The notes: a model not told the origin generated them from the sequence alone. Counted from the first letter of the stretch, positions 1 to 7,025 are shown. The stretch: DNA of 7,359 nucleotides from Bacteroidota bacterium (GCA_030592205.1 JAUVKA010000197.1:1-7359), one strand, 5' to 3'. Program-made: numbers and translations.

Positions 1-20
1 AATAATTTATAATTAAAAAC

Positions 21-1073
21 ATGCAAGCTTTATTAGGTGTTTTTTTTCATTCCTTCGGCGGTTTTGCCTCAGGAAGTTTTTACATGCCCTTCAACAAGGT
101 TAAAGGATGGGCATGGGAAAGTTATTGGATGCTTGGCGGACTTTTCTCCTGGCTGATTGTGCCTCCGCTTGCCGCTTACCTGACAGTCCCTGGCTTTGCA
201 GAAATAATAGCAGCAAGCTCCAGGCAAATTTTGTTTTTCACTTTCCTGATGGGATTGCTTTGGGGGATTGGAGGACTGTCATACGGATTAGGAGTCAGAT
301 ATCTGGGTATGTCACTCGGGAACTCGGTGGTTTTAGGATTTTGTGCGGCATTCGGAGCTATTGTTCCTTCCATATATTATAATATCAATCCAACCGAGGG
401 GAAAATTTCCTTTACAGATATGATGAGTACTACCGGTGGTCAGCTTGTTTTATTGGGTGTAATTGTCTGCCTGGTTGGTATTGCCATTTCCGGGAAAGCT
501 GGCTTTATGAAGGAAAAGGAACTATCAGTGGAAGATCAAAAAGCAAGTGTACCAGAATTTAGTCTGGTTAAAGGTTTGACGATTGCAGTTCTATCCGGCA
601 TACTGAGTTCATTCTTTAATTTTGGTATAGAAGCTGGCAAACCGATGGCTGATGCTGCAGTGGCTGCAGGATTCAATCCACTCTTTCAAAACAACGTAAC
701 TTTTGTTGTAATACTTTGGGGTGGCTTCACTACCAATTTTATCTGGACGACCATCCTAAGTCTTAAAAACAAATCCTACGGTGATTTTGTCAATAAATCG
801 ACACCAATCTCCAGAAATATAATGTTTGCTGCCCTTGCGGGAACAACATGGTTTCTGCAATTCTTTTTTTACGGCATGGGAGAAAGCAAATTAGGTAACG
901 GTGCAAGCTCCTGGATACTCCATATGTCAACCATAATTTTAACAGCCAATATGTGGGGGATATATCGCAAGGAATGGAAAGGTGTTGCTGCAAAAACCAA
1001 AGTGACCATTATTGTTGGTATATCGGTCATTATTATGTCCGTTTTCCTGGTAGGATTAGGTAATTCGATGTAA
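21..1073 (+). CDS. rhaT: L-rhamnose/H+ symporter RhaT
   Basis: This inner-membrane permease imports L-rhamnose with a proton and belongs to the RhaT branch of the drug/metabolite transporter superfamily. The 350 residues match the usual family length (E. coli RhaT is about 344). About ten hydrophobic segments are visible, near residues 1-18, 36-56, 68-90, 98-120, 139-157, 182-200, 224-245, 266-285, 295-315 and 326-346. Stretches recalled from E. coli RhaT recur in order: FYMPFNKVKGWAWE (20-33), WGIGGLSYGLGVRYLGMSLG (81-100), GKPM (206-209), WFLQFFFYGMG (277-287) and SWILHMS (297-303). The chosen ATG gives an N-terminus that aligns with the family. Only 20 nt of A/T-rich leader are visible, so a promoter or an upstream rhamnose gene could lie outside the window. 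The isomerase gene follows after 82 nt, which supports rhamnose as substrate. No truncation or odd residue was noticed. Confidence 0.95.
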   Translation: MQALLGVFFHSFGGFASGSFYMPFNKVKGWAWESYWMLGGLFSWLIVPPLAAYLTVPGFAEIIAASSRQILFFTFLMGLLWGIGGLSYGLGVRYLGMSLGNSVVLGFCAAFGAIVPSIYYNINPTEGKISFTDMMSTTGGQLVLLGVIVCLVGIAISGKAGFMKEKELSVEDQKASVPEFSLVKGLTIAVLSGILSSFFNFGIEAGKPMADAAVAAGFNPLFQNNVTFVVILWGGFTTNFIWTTILSLKNKSYGDFVNKSTPISRNIMFAALAGTTWFLQFFFYGMGESKLGNGASSWILHMSTIILTANMWGIYRKEWKGVAAKTKVTIIVGISVIIMSVFLVGLGNSM

Positions 1074-1108
1074 ATTGAAATGATTATTTTAAAAAATTTA
1101 ATAACATC

Positions 1109-1136
1109 GTAGAGACAGATCATGATCTGTCTCTAC
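1109..1136. repeat. Perfect 28-nt palindrome between rhaT and rhaA
   Basis: The 12-nt arms GTAGAGACAGAT and ATCTGTCTCTAC flank a self-complementary CATG centre, so all 28 nt are palindromic; the flanking bases (C at 1108, A at 1137) do not pair. As RNA it would form a 12-bp stem with a CAUG loop. It is followed by ACAACAAAAAAAC rather than a T-run, so it is not a standard intrinsic terminator on the + strand. It lies 35 nt after the rhaT stop and 19 nt before the rhaA start. Possible roles are a dispersed REP-like palindrome, an mRNA-processing or stabilising hairpin that sets rhaT against rhaA levels, or a dimeric repressor operator. From memory, palindromes beginning GTAGAGAC and ending GTCTCTAC recur in environmental Bacteroidota and cyanobacterial genomes, which favours a dispersed repeat. 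Confidence 0.9.
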
Positions 1137-1155
1137 AACAAAAAAACACAAACCA

Positions 1156-2424
1156 ATGCATCGTAACAAATTGATCGAAAAATCATACGATATTGCAAAA
1201 GAGCAATATGCCGAATTAGGTGTCGATACCGATCAGGTATTAAAAGAGATGGAGAAAGTAGTCATCAGTTTGCACTGCTGGCAAACCGATGATGTAGGTG
1301 GATTTGAAACTCCTGGTGCTGAGCTTTCAGGCGGAGGTATTCAGGCCACAGGAAATTATCCGGGTAAGGCTACCAGTATTGCAGAAATGAGAGCTGACCT
1401 GGAGAAGGTATTGTCCTTATTGCCTGGCGATCAACGCTTGAACCTTCATGCTATTTACGGTGATTTCGCTGGTGAAAAAGTAGACCGTGATCAAATTGAA
1501 GTCAAGCATTTTCAGAGCTGGATCGATTGGTGCAAAAAGGAAAATATTGGCATGGACTTTAACCCAACATTCTTTTCCCATCCATCTGCCGATTCAGGTT
1601 TCACCTTATCCTCAAAAGATGAAGGTGTGCGTCAATTCTGGCTTGAACATCTAAAACGTTGTCGGGCTATTTCTGCTGAAATCGGCAAACAACTTGGCTC
1701 TCCATGCGTACACAACATTTGGATCCCGGATGGTTCCAAAGATTCACCAATCGACAGAAACGGGCATCGAGCCATATTGAAAAAATCATTGGATGAGGCC
1801 ATGTCTATTGACTATCCAAAAGCACAAATAAAGGATGCTGTTGAGAGTAAACTCTTCGGTATTGGAGCTGAATCAATGACTGTTGGATCACATGATTTCT
1901 ACCTTGGATATGCTATTAGCCGCAATAAATTAATCTGCCTTGACAATGGGCACTTTCATCCTACCGAGCAAGTGGGTGATAAGATCTCAGCGTGCATGCA
2001 ATTCCTTGATGAAGTACTTCTCCATGTAACTCGTCCTGTTCGTTGGGATTCAGATCACGTGGTAATACTTAATGATGATGTTCAGCTTATTGCCTCTGAA
2101 ATAGTAAGGAACAATTTTCTGGAAAGGGTTAAAATTGGCCTGGATTTCTTTGATGCATCCATTAATCGCATAGGGGCGTATGTTATAGGTACACGGGCTA
2201 CGCAAAAGGCATTCATGATCGCATTGCTGGAACCCACTTCGAAGCTAATCGAAATGGAGGAAGCGGGACAAAACTTTGAACGCCTGGCAATTTTGGAAGA
2301 GTTGAAAACAAAACCTTTTGGTGCGGTATGGGATTATTATTGTCTTCAGCAAAAAGTGCCGGTTGGCCTGGACTTTATTTCTGAAATTCAACAATACGAG
2401 AAACAAGTTTTAACAAAAAGATAA
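1156..2424 (+). CDS. rhaA: L-rhamnose isomerase
   Basis: This cytoplasmic enzyme interconverts L-rhamnose and L-rhamnulose, the first intracellular step of rhamnose catabolism, using a TIM-barrel fold and divalent metals (usually Mn2+). The 422-residue product is full length (E. coli RhaA is about 419) and is recognisable throughout: HCWQTDDVGGFE (40-51), GIQATGNYPGKA (61-72), LNLHAIY (95-101), DFNPTFFSHP (134-143), NIWIPDG (187-193), AVESKLFGIGAES (228-240) and GLDFFDASINRI (328-339). With a constant offset of four from E. coli numbering, the metal and active-site set is present: E230, D263, H266, H290, D298, D300 and D330. The ATG is chosen because it gives the family N-terminus; it follows an A-rich leader with no clear Shine-Dalgarno sequence. 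The aldolase gene starts 2 nt after the stop, so the two are almost certainly co-transcribed. Confidence 0.97.
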   Translation: MHRNKLIEKSYDIAKEQYAELGVDTDQVLKEMEKVVISLHCWQTDDVGGFETPGAELSGGGIQATGNYPGKATSIAEMRADLEKVLSLLPGDQRLNLHAIYGDFAGEKVDRDQIEVKHFQSWIDWCKKENIGMDFNPTFFSHPSADSGFTLSSKDEGVRQFWLEHLKRCRAISAEIGKQLGSPCVHNIWIPDGSKDSPIDRNGHRAILKKSLDEAMSIDYPKAQIKDAVESKLFGIGAESMTVGSHDFYLGYAISRNKLICLDNGHFHPTEQVGDKISACMQFLDEVLLHVTRPVRWDSDHVVILNDDVQLIASEIVRNNFLERVKIGLDFFDASINRIGAYVIGTRATQKAFMIALLEPTSKLIEMEEAGQNFERLAILEELKTKPFGAVWDYYCLQQKVPVGLDFISEIQQYEKQVLTKR

Positions 2425-2426
2425 AA

Positions 2427-3566
2427 ATGGATAGCAGAAATTCATCTATTGAATTACAGAAGGAAAAATTGATTGAGATTTCCCGATATTACGGAAATAA
2501 TCCGGAATATATCATAGCTGGCGGTGGCAACACATCTTACAAAACCAAAGAAAAGCTTTGGATAAAGGCTAGTGGAGTCTCTATGGCTGATATTGATGAA
2601 GATGGTTTTGTTTGTCTCTCGCGAGAAAAGTTAAAAATAATATCAACTAAAAGCTACAGTCAAAATTCATTAATAAGGGAACCTCAGGTTAAGGGAGATT
2701 TGCAAAAAGCTATTATTTCTCCATCCAATAAGCGTCCGTCTGTAGAAACCTCCCTTCATGAGCTCATGGATTTTGCTTTTGTTGTACATACCCATCCTAC
2801 ATTGGTTAATGCTCTGATGTGTTCAAGAAAAGCCAAACGAAGCGCAAAGAAATTATTTGGAAGAAAAGTATTATTTATCGAGTACACTGACCCAGGATAT
2901 GTTCTGTATAAAAAAGTTGAGGAAGAGACAGTCCGTTTCAGAGATAAATTTAGTTCGGAACCTTCGGTAATATATCTGCAAAATCATGGCGTTATCGTGG
3001 GAGGTAATACTATTGATGAAATAAAAGAAATTTATGTTGATATTGAGAAGAAGATTCGCAATCACATCACCCTACAACTGCCTGACAAAAAAACTCATCC
3101 CTCTTTGGAATACGCAAAAAAAATAAGCTCTAATATAGCGGCACAATTAGAGATTGCCCCTTCAAATGTGCTATTCCGCACCAATGGATTGATTCAGTAT
3201 TTCGTGCAAAACAACAGGGATTTTGAGAAGGTTGATAAGCCTTTTACCCCAGATGATATTGTCTATTGCAGATCTGATTATCTTTTCACTTCTGCAGCCA
3301 CAACTGAAATAAATGAGGTAGTAGATCGATATAAAAAGCGACATGGATCCCTCCCGAAGATCATTGCTCTGCAGGGAAAAGGCCTGATTGCCATCGACGA
3401 AAGCGAAAAATCAGCCAGGATAGTTATGGATATTTTTGAAAATATGATGAAGGTAAGTTTCTACTCCGAAAGTTTCGGAGGACCACAATTCATGAACCCG
3501 GAACAAATCGATTTTATTGATAATTGGGAAGTAGAGAACTATAGAAGAAAGGTTTCAATGAAGTGA
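2427..3566 (+). CDS. Class II aldolase, RhaE-like (probable rhamnulose-1-phosphate aldolase), stand-alone
   Basis: This is a class II (zinc) aldolase/adducin-family protein, predicted to cleave L-rhamnulose 1-phosphate into dihydroxyacetone phosphate and L-lactaldehyde in the cytoplasm. Visible motifs are GGGNTSYK (32-39, phosphate-binding loop), RPSVETSLHE (103-112, with E107 the candidate catalytic glutamate), HTHP (121-124) and QNHGVIVGG (185-193); H121, H123 and H187 are the expected zinc ligands. The Glu-to-His spacing of 14 and the distal motif PKIIALQGKGLIAIDES (310-326) match the aldolase half of the bifunctional aldolase/dehydrogenase proteins (RhaEW, B. subtilis YuxG), not the roughly 275-residue E. 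coli RhaD. Unlike those fusions it stops at residue 379, just after WEVENYRRK, where the C-terminal short-chain dehydrogenase domain would begin. The stop is clean and the next gene is unrelated. The class is secure; rhamnulose-1-phosphate specificity is inferred from the adjacent rhaA and rhaT. Confidence 0.85.
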   Translation: MDSRNSSIELQKEKLIEISRYYGNNPEYIIAGGGNTSYKTKEKLWIKASGVSMADIDEDGFVCLSREKLKIISTKSYSQNSLIREPQVKGDLQKAIISPSNKRPSVETSLHELMDFAFVVHTHPTLVNALMCSRKAKRSAKKLFGRKVLFIEYTDPGYVLYKKVEEETVRFRDKFSSEPSVIYLQNHGVIVGGNTIDEIKEIYVDIEKKIRNHITLQLPDKKTHPSLEYAKKISSNIAAQLEIAPSNVLFRTNGLIQYFVQNNRDFEKVDKPFTPDDIVYCRSDYLFTSAATTEINEVVDRYKKRHGSLPKIIALQGKGLIAIDESEKSARIVMDIFENMMKVSFYSESFGGPQFMNPEQIDFIDNWEVENYRRKVSMK

Positions 3567-3573
3567 CCGTAAG

Positions 3574-3594
3574 CCTGGGGGCTCGTCCCCCAGG
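3574..3594. repeat. GC-rich hairpin downstream of the aldolase gene
   Basis: The arms CCTGGGGG (3574-3581) and CCCCCAGG (3587-3594) are perfectly complementary around a CTCGT loop, giving an 8-bp, very GC-rich stem that starts 7 nt after the aldolase stop. The downstream bases are ATGATGGCAATCATG with no T-run, so a classic Rho-independent terminator is not supported. It more likely protects the 3' end of the rhaT-rhaA-aldolase message, causes partial attenuation before the hydrolase gene, or is a copy of a dispersed element. The GC content stands out from the AT-rich surroundings. Confidence 0.7.
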
Positions 3595-3648
3595 ATGATG
3601 GCAATCATGAAAAGATTGTAAAATGTGACGAAACAATGATGAAGGGAA

Positions 3649-3664
3649 ACACGCAACACGCAAC
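3649..3664 (+). repeat. Short tandem repeat ACACGCA
   Basis: ACACGCAACACGCAAC contains two adjacent copies of a 7-nt unit (ACACGCA followed by ACACGCA, then AC), lying 18 nt before the hydrolase start codon. It lies within the leader of the hydrolase gene. No known regulatory role is recognised, and a repeat this short could be chance or the edge of a dispersed element. Confidence 0.4.
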
Positions 3665-3681
3665 TAAAAAACAAAACATCA

Positions 3682-6066
3682 ATGAATAAGCATCTAATCA
3701 TCTTATTGACAATATTATTTTCAATCAACGGCATCTCCCAGGAAACTATCTTCCCCGGTGCGGATGAAAGAACACCATCTAAAGCACAGTTTTTTAGCTG
3801 GATAAACAACACTAACGAAGGTGCAACAGAAGAGCATACATTAATCAATCTCGACTTTTTTGGATGGTTGAAGAGTGAGTATGGCATGCAGCTGGATATC
3901 TATGCCTTCGATGCCGGAGCAATAGATGGAAAACGATTTTATGGAAGCATTTATTCCGATCGCTTCAAGAAGCAATTTCCAAATGGCTTTGATCCGGTCT
4001 ATAAAAAAGCTAAATCCCTTGGAATCAGGCTGGGTGTTTGGGGAGGACCTGATGGTTTCGGTGATACACCAGAAGAAGAAAAGGCCCGAATCGACCAGAT
4101 GGTGAAATTATGCAGCGATTATGAGTTTGCACTTTTTAAGTTCGATGCAGTCTGCGGGCCATTAAGACCTGAAAAGGAGGATGCTTTTATTCGAATGATG
4201 ACTGAATGCCGGGAATACAGCCCTGATCTGATCTTGCTAAACCATCGACTGGGATTAACCAAAAGCAAACCTTATGCCACGACCTTTCTGTGGGGAGGGG
4301 CTGAAACTTATATTGATGTGTTTATGACCAACAATGCAACAGCTCCACATCACAGAGCCGGGGCCTTGTCACGTGGATTAGTACCTGAATTAAAACGACT
4401 TACAGAAGATCATGGTGTTTGTGTATCCTCATGTCTGGATTACTGGGATGATGACTTAATATTGCAATCATTTAATCGCGGACTGATTTTATCACCTGAG
4501 CTATATGGAAACCCCTGGTTGCTGAATGATGATGAATTTTCCAAGCTGGCACGCATATATAATTTGCACAGGAAATACAGAGATATTCTTGTAAACGGCA
4601 AAGTACTACCCGAATCTTACGGTCCTTATGCAGTCACGCGAGGTGACGATAAAACCAGGATTCTAACTTTTCGAAATCTGAATTGGGAACCTGTTTCATA
4701 CACTGTAAAACTGGATGAAGAAATTGGTATTGAGTCGAATGGGAAAGTTACATTAGTGCAACTACATCCAACTGAAAAAATATTGGGAACCTATCAAAAG
4801 GGAGAAGAAGTAAGGGTTGAGGTGCAACCATTCAGATCCTGTTTGCTTGTGGCTACAACAGATAGATACGATGAACCAGCCATTTTAGGAGCAGATTACC
4901 GTGTAATAAAGGATATCCCCGGGCAGCCGATAGAAATTGAAGTATTGGGTATGCCTGGAACCAGCTCCTTCATAACTCTATCCAATGCTAAACAGTATAA
5001 ATCAGCTCAATTTTTCGGCGAGAATGAACCACGGCTGTTAAGAGGGAAATCATTGCAAATAAAATTTCCAGGGAAAGCCTTGAACAATAATTTCCATCGT
5101 AAACTCGGCGAACTCAGAGAAATAGAAATTCCTGAAGATGTTGAAGCTCTTTACGAAGCTACAGTTTTCGCTGCCGATAATAATGCTTTGGAGGTGCGTT
5201 CAGTTCAGCGATCCGGAGAAACTTCCATACCAGAGGTTACAGCAGCCAGAGATGCTTTTTTCGAGCAAGCGTCCTTCACTGAACGCGGCATTTGGGATCG
5301 AAACCTTTTCGACGGATATCTGAATACAGGATTCTGGCCATCCGAAAAATATAAGAGAGATCAACGTGTTGATGGGGGGTGTTTTCGTCTGGATTTAGGT
5401 GAAGTTTTAGATATTGATGAGCTATTGATAACAGTACCAAATGAGTTCGCATTGCAGCCGCTATTAGTTGGAGAAGGAAATTACGTTGAAATCTCTACAG
5501 ATCTGAAAAATTGGGAACGCCTCACTTATCTTGCCGGAAAAGAGATGACGGTAGAAATAGGGAAAGATGTACGTTATCTAAGATTCAAGGAATTCCCTCA
5601 GCAAATTGTTGAGATCGAAGGATTTTCCGATGGTCATAAACTTGACAGAACACACTGGAGGGCATCAAACCTGTTTGCTTACCCCGATAAAAAGAAAACC
5701 AAAAAAGTATGGAAAACCAATGTGGTTATGGATGAAGTCCCTGCCGGCAGTTACCTCTGTGTAGCTATAAATGGCAAGCATGGAGTTGAAGGAGCTTATG
5801 CCGCGGCCAAGATTGATGGCAAGCTTGTGGGAGCAACAGACCGAGCTTCATCTTTCCCATCAAATACTTGGGAATATATTAATGCTCGCCGTGATAAAAA
5901 TTACACCTATTATATCCCGGTTGATGAAACAGTCATAGGGAAAACTATCGAAGTTTTTGTTATCGGATTTGATGAGGAAAACATGGATTTAAGGCCGGAA
6001 TTATGGATCAGTGCCTACCCACATCCCTGGGAGAAGATAAAATTGGTGCTCAGTAAATCAGAGTAG
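3682..6066 (+). CDS. Secreted glycoside hydrolase, clan GH-D-like (GH36/GH27-type barrel), with discoidin-like domain
   Basis: The 794-residue protein starts with a signal peptide (K3, hydrophobic 5-18, likely cleavage near ISQ-ET, residue 20) with no lipobox cysteine, so a periplasmic or secreted enzyme is predicted. Residues about 30-300 resemble the barrel of alpha-galactosidase-type enzymes: a SW strand (39-40), D72 and D77 in the LDIYAFD segment, FPNGFDPV (99-106), GIRLGVWGGPDGF (114-126) and FKFDAVCG (152-159), where D155 sits in the K-x-D position of the GH36/GH27 nucleophile. The acid/base is less clear; D212 (ETYIDVF) is one candidate, and the SSCLDYWDDD cluster (249-258) is another. 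A beta domain follows (about 313-392). Residues about 530-650 (NLFDGYLNTGFWPS, FRLDLGEVLDIDELLITVP, YVEISTDLKNWERL, VRYLRFKEF) look like an F5/8 type C/CBM32-like domain, then a final beta domain to the end. Substrate is unknown. Placement after the rhamnose genes suggests a rhamnose-containing glycan. Confidence 0.75.
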   Translation: MNKHLIILLTILFSINGISQETIFPGADERTPSKAQFFSWINNTNEGATEEHTLINLDFFGWLKSEYGMQLDIYAFDAGAIDGKRFYGSIYSDRFKKQFPNGFDPVYKKAKSLGIRLGVWGGPDGFGDTPEEEKARIDQMVKLCSDYEFALFKFDAVCGPLRPEKEDAFIRMMTECREYSPDLILLNHRLGLTKSKPYATTFLWGGAETYIDVFMTNNATAPHHRAGALSRGLVPELKRLTEDHGVCVSSCLDYWDDDLILQSFNRGLILSPELYGNPWLLNDDEFSKLARIYNLHRKYRDILVNGKVLPESYGPYAVTRGDDKTRILTFRNLNWEPVSYTVKLDEEIGIESNGKVTLVQLHPTEKILGTYQKGEEVRVEVQPFRSCLLVATTDRYDEPAILGADYRVIKDIPGQPIEIEVLGMPGTSSFITLSNAKQYKSAQFFGENEPRLLRGKSLQIKFPGKALNNNFHRKLGELREIEIPEDVEALYEATVFAADNNALEVRSVQRSGETSIPEVTAARDAFFEQASFTERGIWDRNLFDGYLNTGFWPSEKYKRDQRVDGGCFRLDLGEVLDIDELLITVPNEFALQPLLVGEGNYVEISTDLKNWERLTYLAGKEMTVEIGKDVRYLRFKEFPQQIVEIEGFSDGHKLDRTHWRASNLFAYPDKKKTKKVWKTNVVMDEVPAGSYLCVAINGKHGVEGAYAAAKIDGKLVGATDRASSFPSNTWEYINARRDKNYTYYIPVDETVIGKTIEVFVIGFDEENMDLRPELWISAYPHPWEKIKLVLSKSE

Positions 6067-6584
6067 ATGAAAAAAGTTCTTGTCTTCAATGGCAGCATCA
6101 GGAAAACAGGCAATACCGCTCACTTGATAAAACATTTTCTGGATGGATGCCGTCAATCAACTGATCAAATCGAAGTAATTGAAGCCCACAAAGTAAATCT
6201 TGATTTCTGTGCAGGGTGTTTGACAGGTTCAGATCCTTTGTGCATGTTCAAATAACCAAAAACGGGCTCATCCATACTCCTCATCAAGAGTGGAAAAAGA
6301 ATTTTGTATTACTTCTATCGATGGGTTCTCCGGATGATATAGATGCAGAACCGGTTATTGACCTTTTCGAATACATGACAGAGACCATGGGAAAGGAAAA
6401 CAAGATGTATGTAATCAAAGGAACCAGACTTGCTGTTTCCAATCATGTTATTAAAAGTAAGGAAGAATTAAGGGTTTTATATCCAAAGATGGGGTTGAAA
6501 GAAGAACTTGCTGTTGAGGATTTTGAGAGGAATAAGGGAGTTTTAGAGGAGTGCAGGAATCTTGGAATGCGATTGGAGTGTTAG
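6067..6584 (+). pseudogene. Flavodoxin-family (NADPH-dependent FMN reductase-like) pseudogene with internal deletion
   Basis: The ATG directly abuts the hydrolase stop codon (0 nt). The first reading frame (6067-6255) encodes a flavodoxin-like N-terminus: strand KVLVFNG, FMN-phosphate loop GSIRKTGNT (9-17) and the family motif NLDFCAGC (44-51), then runs into an early stop after residue 62. The C-terminal half continues in another frame, from about 6219 to 6584, beginning FDRFRSFVHVQIT, then KNFVLLLSMGSP and ending near ECRNLGMRL. In intact relatives a DRF-like helix follows the cysteine segment and the PxY FMN loop after several dozen residues. Here they meet within a few bases around 6217-6224, so a middle block is missing and the frame is shifted. 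A GTG at 6216 could open the second frame, but that product would lack the FMN loops. Neither piece is expected to bind FMN. The length of missing DNA is an estimate (about 150-200 nt). Confidence 0.8.
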
Positions 6585-7025
6585 CAAGCAAGCTTGCGTA
6601 CGTTCAGGAATAAAGATAGCCAGCTTTGTGTTCACTCTAAAGGAGATGTGCTTCTATTTTTTTGGAACATCTCTCATAGCTTGCTGTGTGGCCGTTTCAA
6701 AAAAAAAGAAGCCAGCTCCGCTAACACGAAACTGACTTTTCTGTTGTCGGGATGACAGGATTTGATTTTTTACTTGTCACCGCTGTAAGTTGTTAATAAT
6801 CAGTACCAAATTTTTTCAAATTTTACCATTGTTCTCCCGTATTTCTCCCGGCTACTTCCCTTAAAAAGCCCACCACTAGTGGGTTTTAAACTATTGAGTT
6901 TTATAATCAGGCCGGAATTATCAAAATTTGTTAATATTTACTTTACTTTTATCGATCTAATTAATATTTCTATAACTAATACTTACATAGCTAATTATAT
7001 AAAATCAACCTATTACTTTAATATT
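6585..7025. other. Non-coding region between convergent genes
   Basis: I see no credible gene here on either strand. The first part (6585-6720) is mixed composition with small inverted repeats: AGCAAGCT at 6587-6594 against AGCTTGCT at 6678-6685, enclosing GAGATGT at 6643-6649 against ACATCTC at 6667-6673. An 8-nt direct repeat, TTCTCCCG, lies at 6832-6839 and 6843-6850. The last 125 nt are extremely AT-rich and carry TTAATATTT three times (6931, 6961, 7018), which may be chance at that composition. As the meeting point of convergent genes, it is a natural place for terminators; one good candidate is listed separately. Confidence 0.7.
6865..6887 (-). terminator. Rho-independent terminator-like hairpin for the minus-strand HTH gene
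   Basis: The arms CCCAC (6869-6873) and GTGGG (6879-6883) surround a CACTA loop, and flanking AAAG (6865-6868) pairs with TTTT (6884-6887) through three A-T pairs and one G-T wobble. Read on the minus strand the stem is followed by CTTTTTAA, a short T-run typical of intrinsic termination. On the + strand it is followed by only four Ts, so bidirectional use is possible but weaker. It lies about 140 nt past the HTH gene stop codon, an unusually long 3' untranslated stretch. Confidence 0.6.

Noticed and set aside
790..1123. Minus-strand open frames opposite the end of rhaT
   Set aside because: They are antisense shadows of a clearly conserved membrane transporter gene and resemble no protein I know.
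1074..1155. Bacteroidota -7 promoter motif (TAnnTTTG) before rhaA
   Set aside because: No match with a sensible -33 partner was found here, nor in the 3567-3681 gap, so no promoter is claimed.
3574..3600. Intrinsic terminator after the aldolase gene
   Set aside because: The stem is strong but is followed by ATGATGG rather than a run of T on the + strand, and by TTACGG on the minus strand.
3555..3887. A 110-codon open frame on the minus strand spanning the aldolase end and hydrolase start
   Set aside because: It overlaps the signal-peptide coding region of the hydrolase and the GC hairpin, has no recognisable motif, and both + strand genes are well supported.
5138..5323. A 61-codon + strand frame inside the hydrolase gene
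   Set aside because: It lies wholly within the hydrolase frame, has no leader of its own, and carries no motif.
6200..6260. Programmed ribosomal frameshift joining the two flavodoxin frames
   Set aside because: No slippery run is seen at the junction, and a frameshift would still not restore the missing middle of the protein.
6216..6584. An independent 122-residue gene starting at GTG 6216
   Set aside because: Its sequence reads as the C-terminal half of the same flavodoxin family whose N-terminus ends just upstream; treating it as a remnant explains both pieces.
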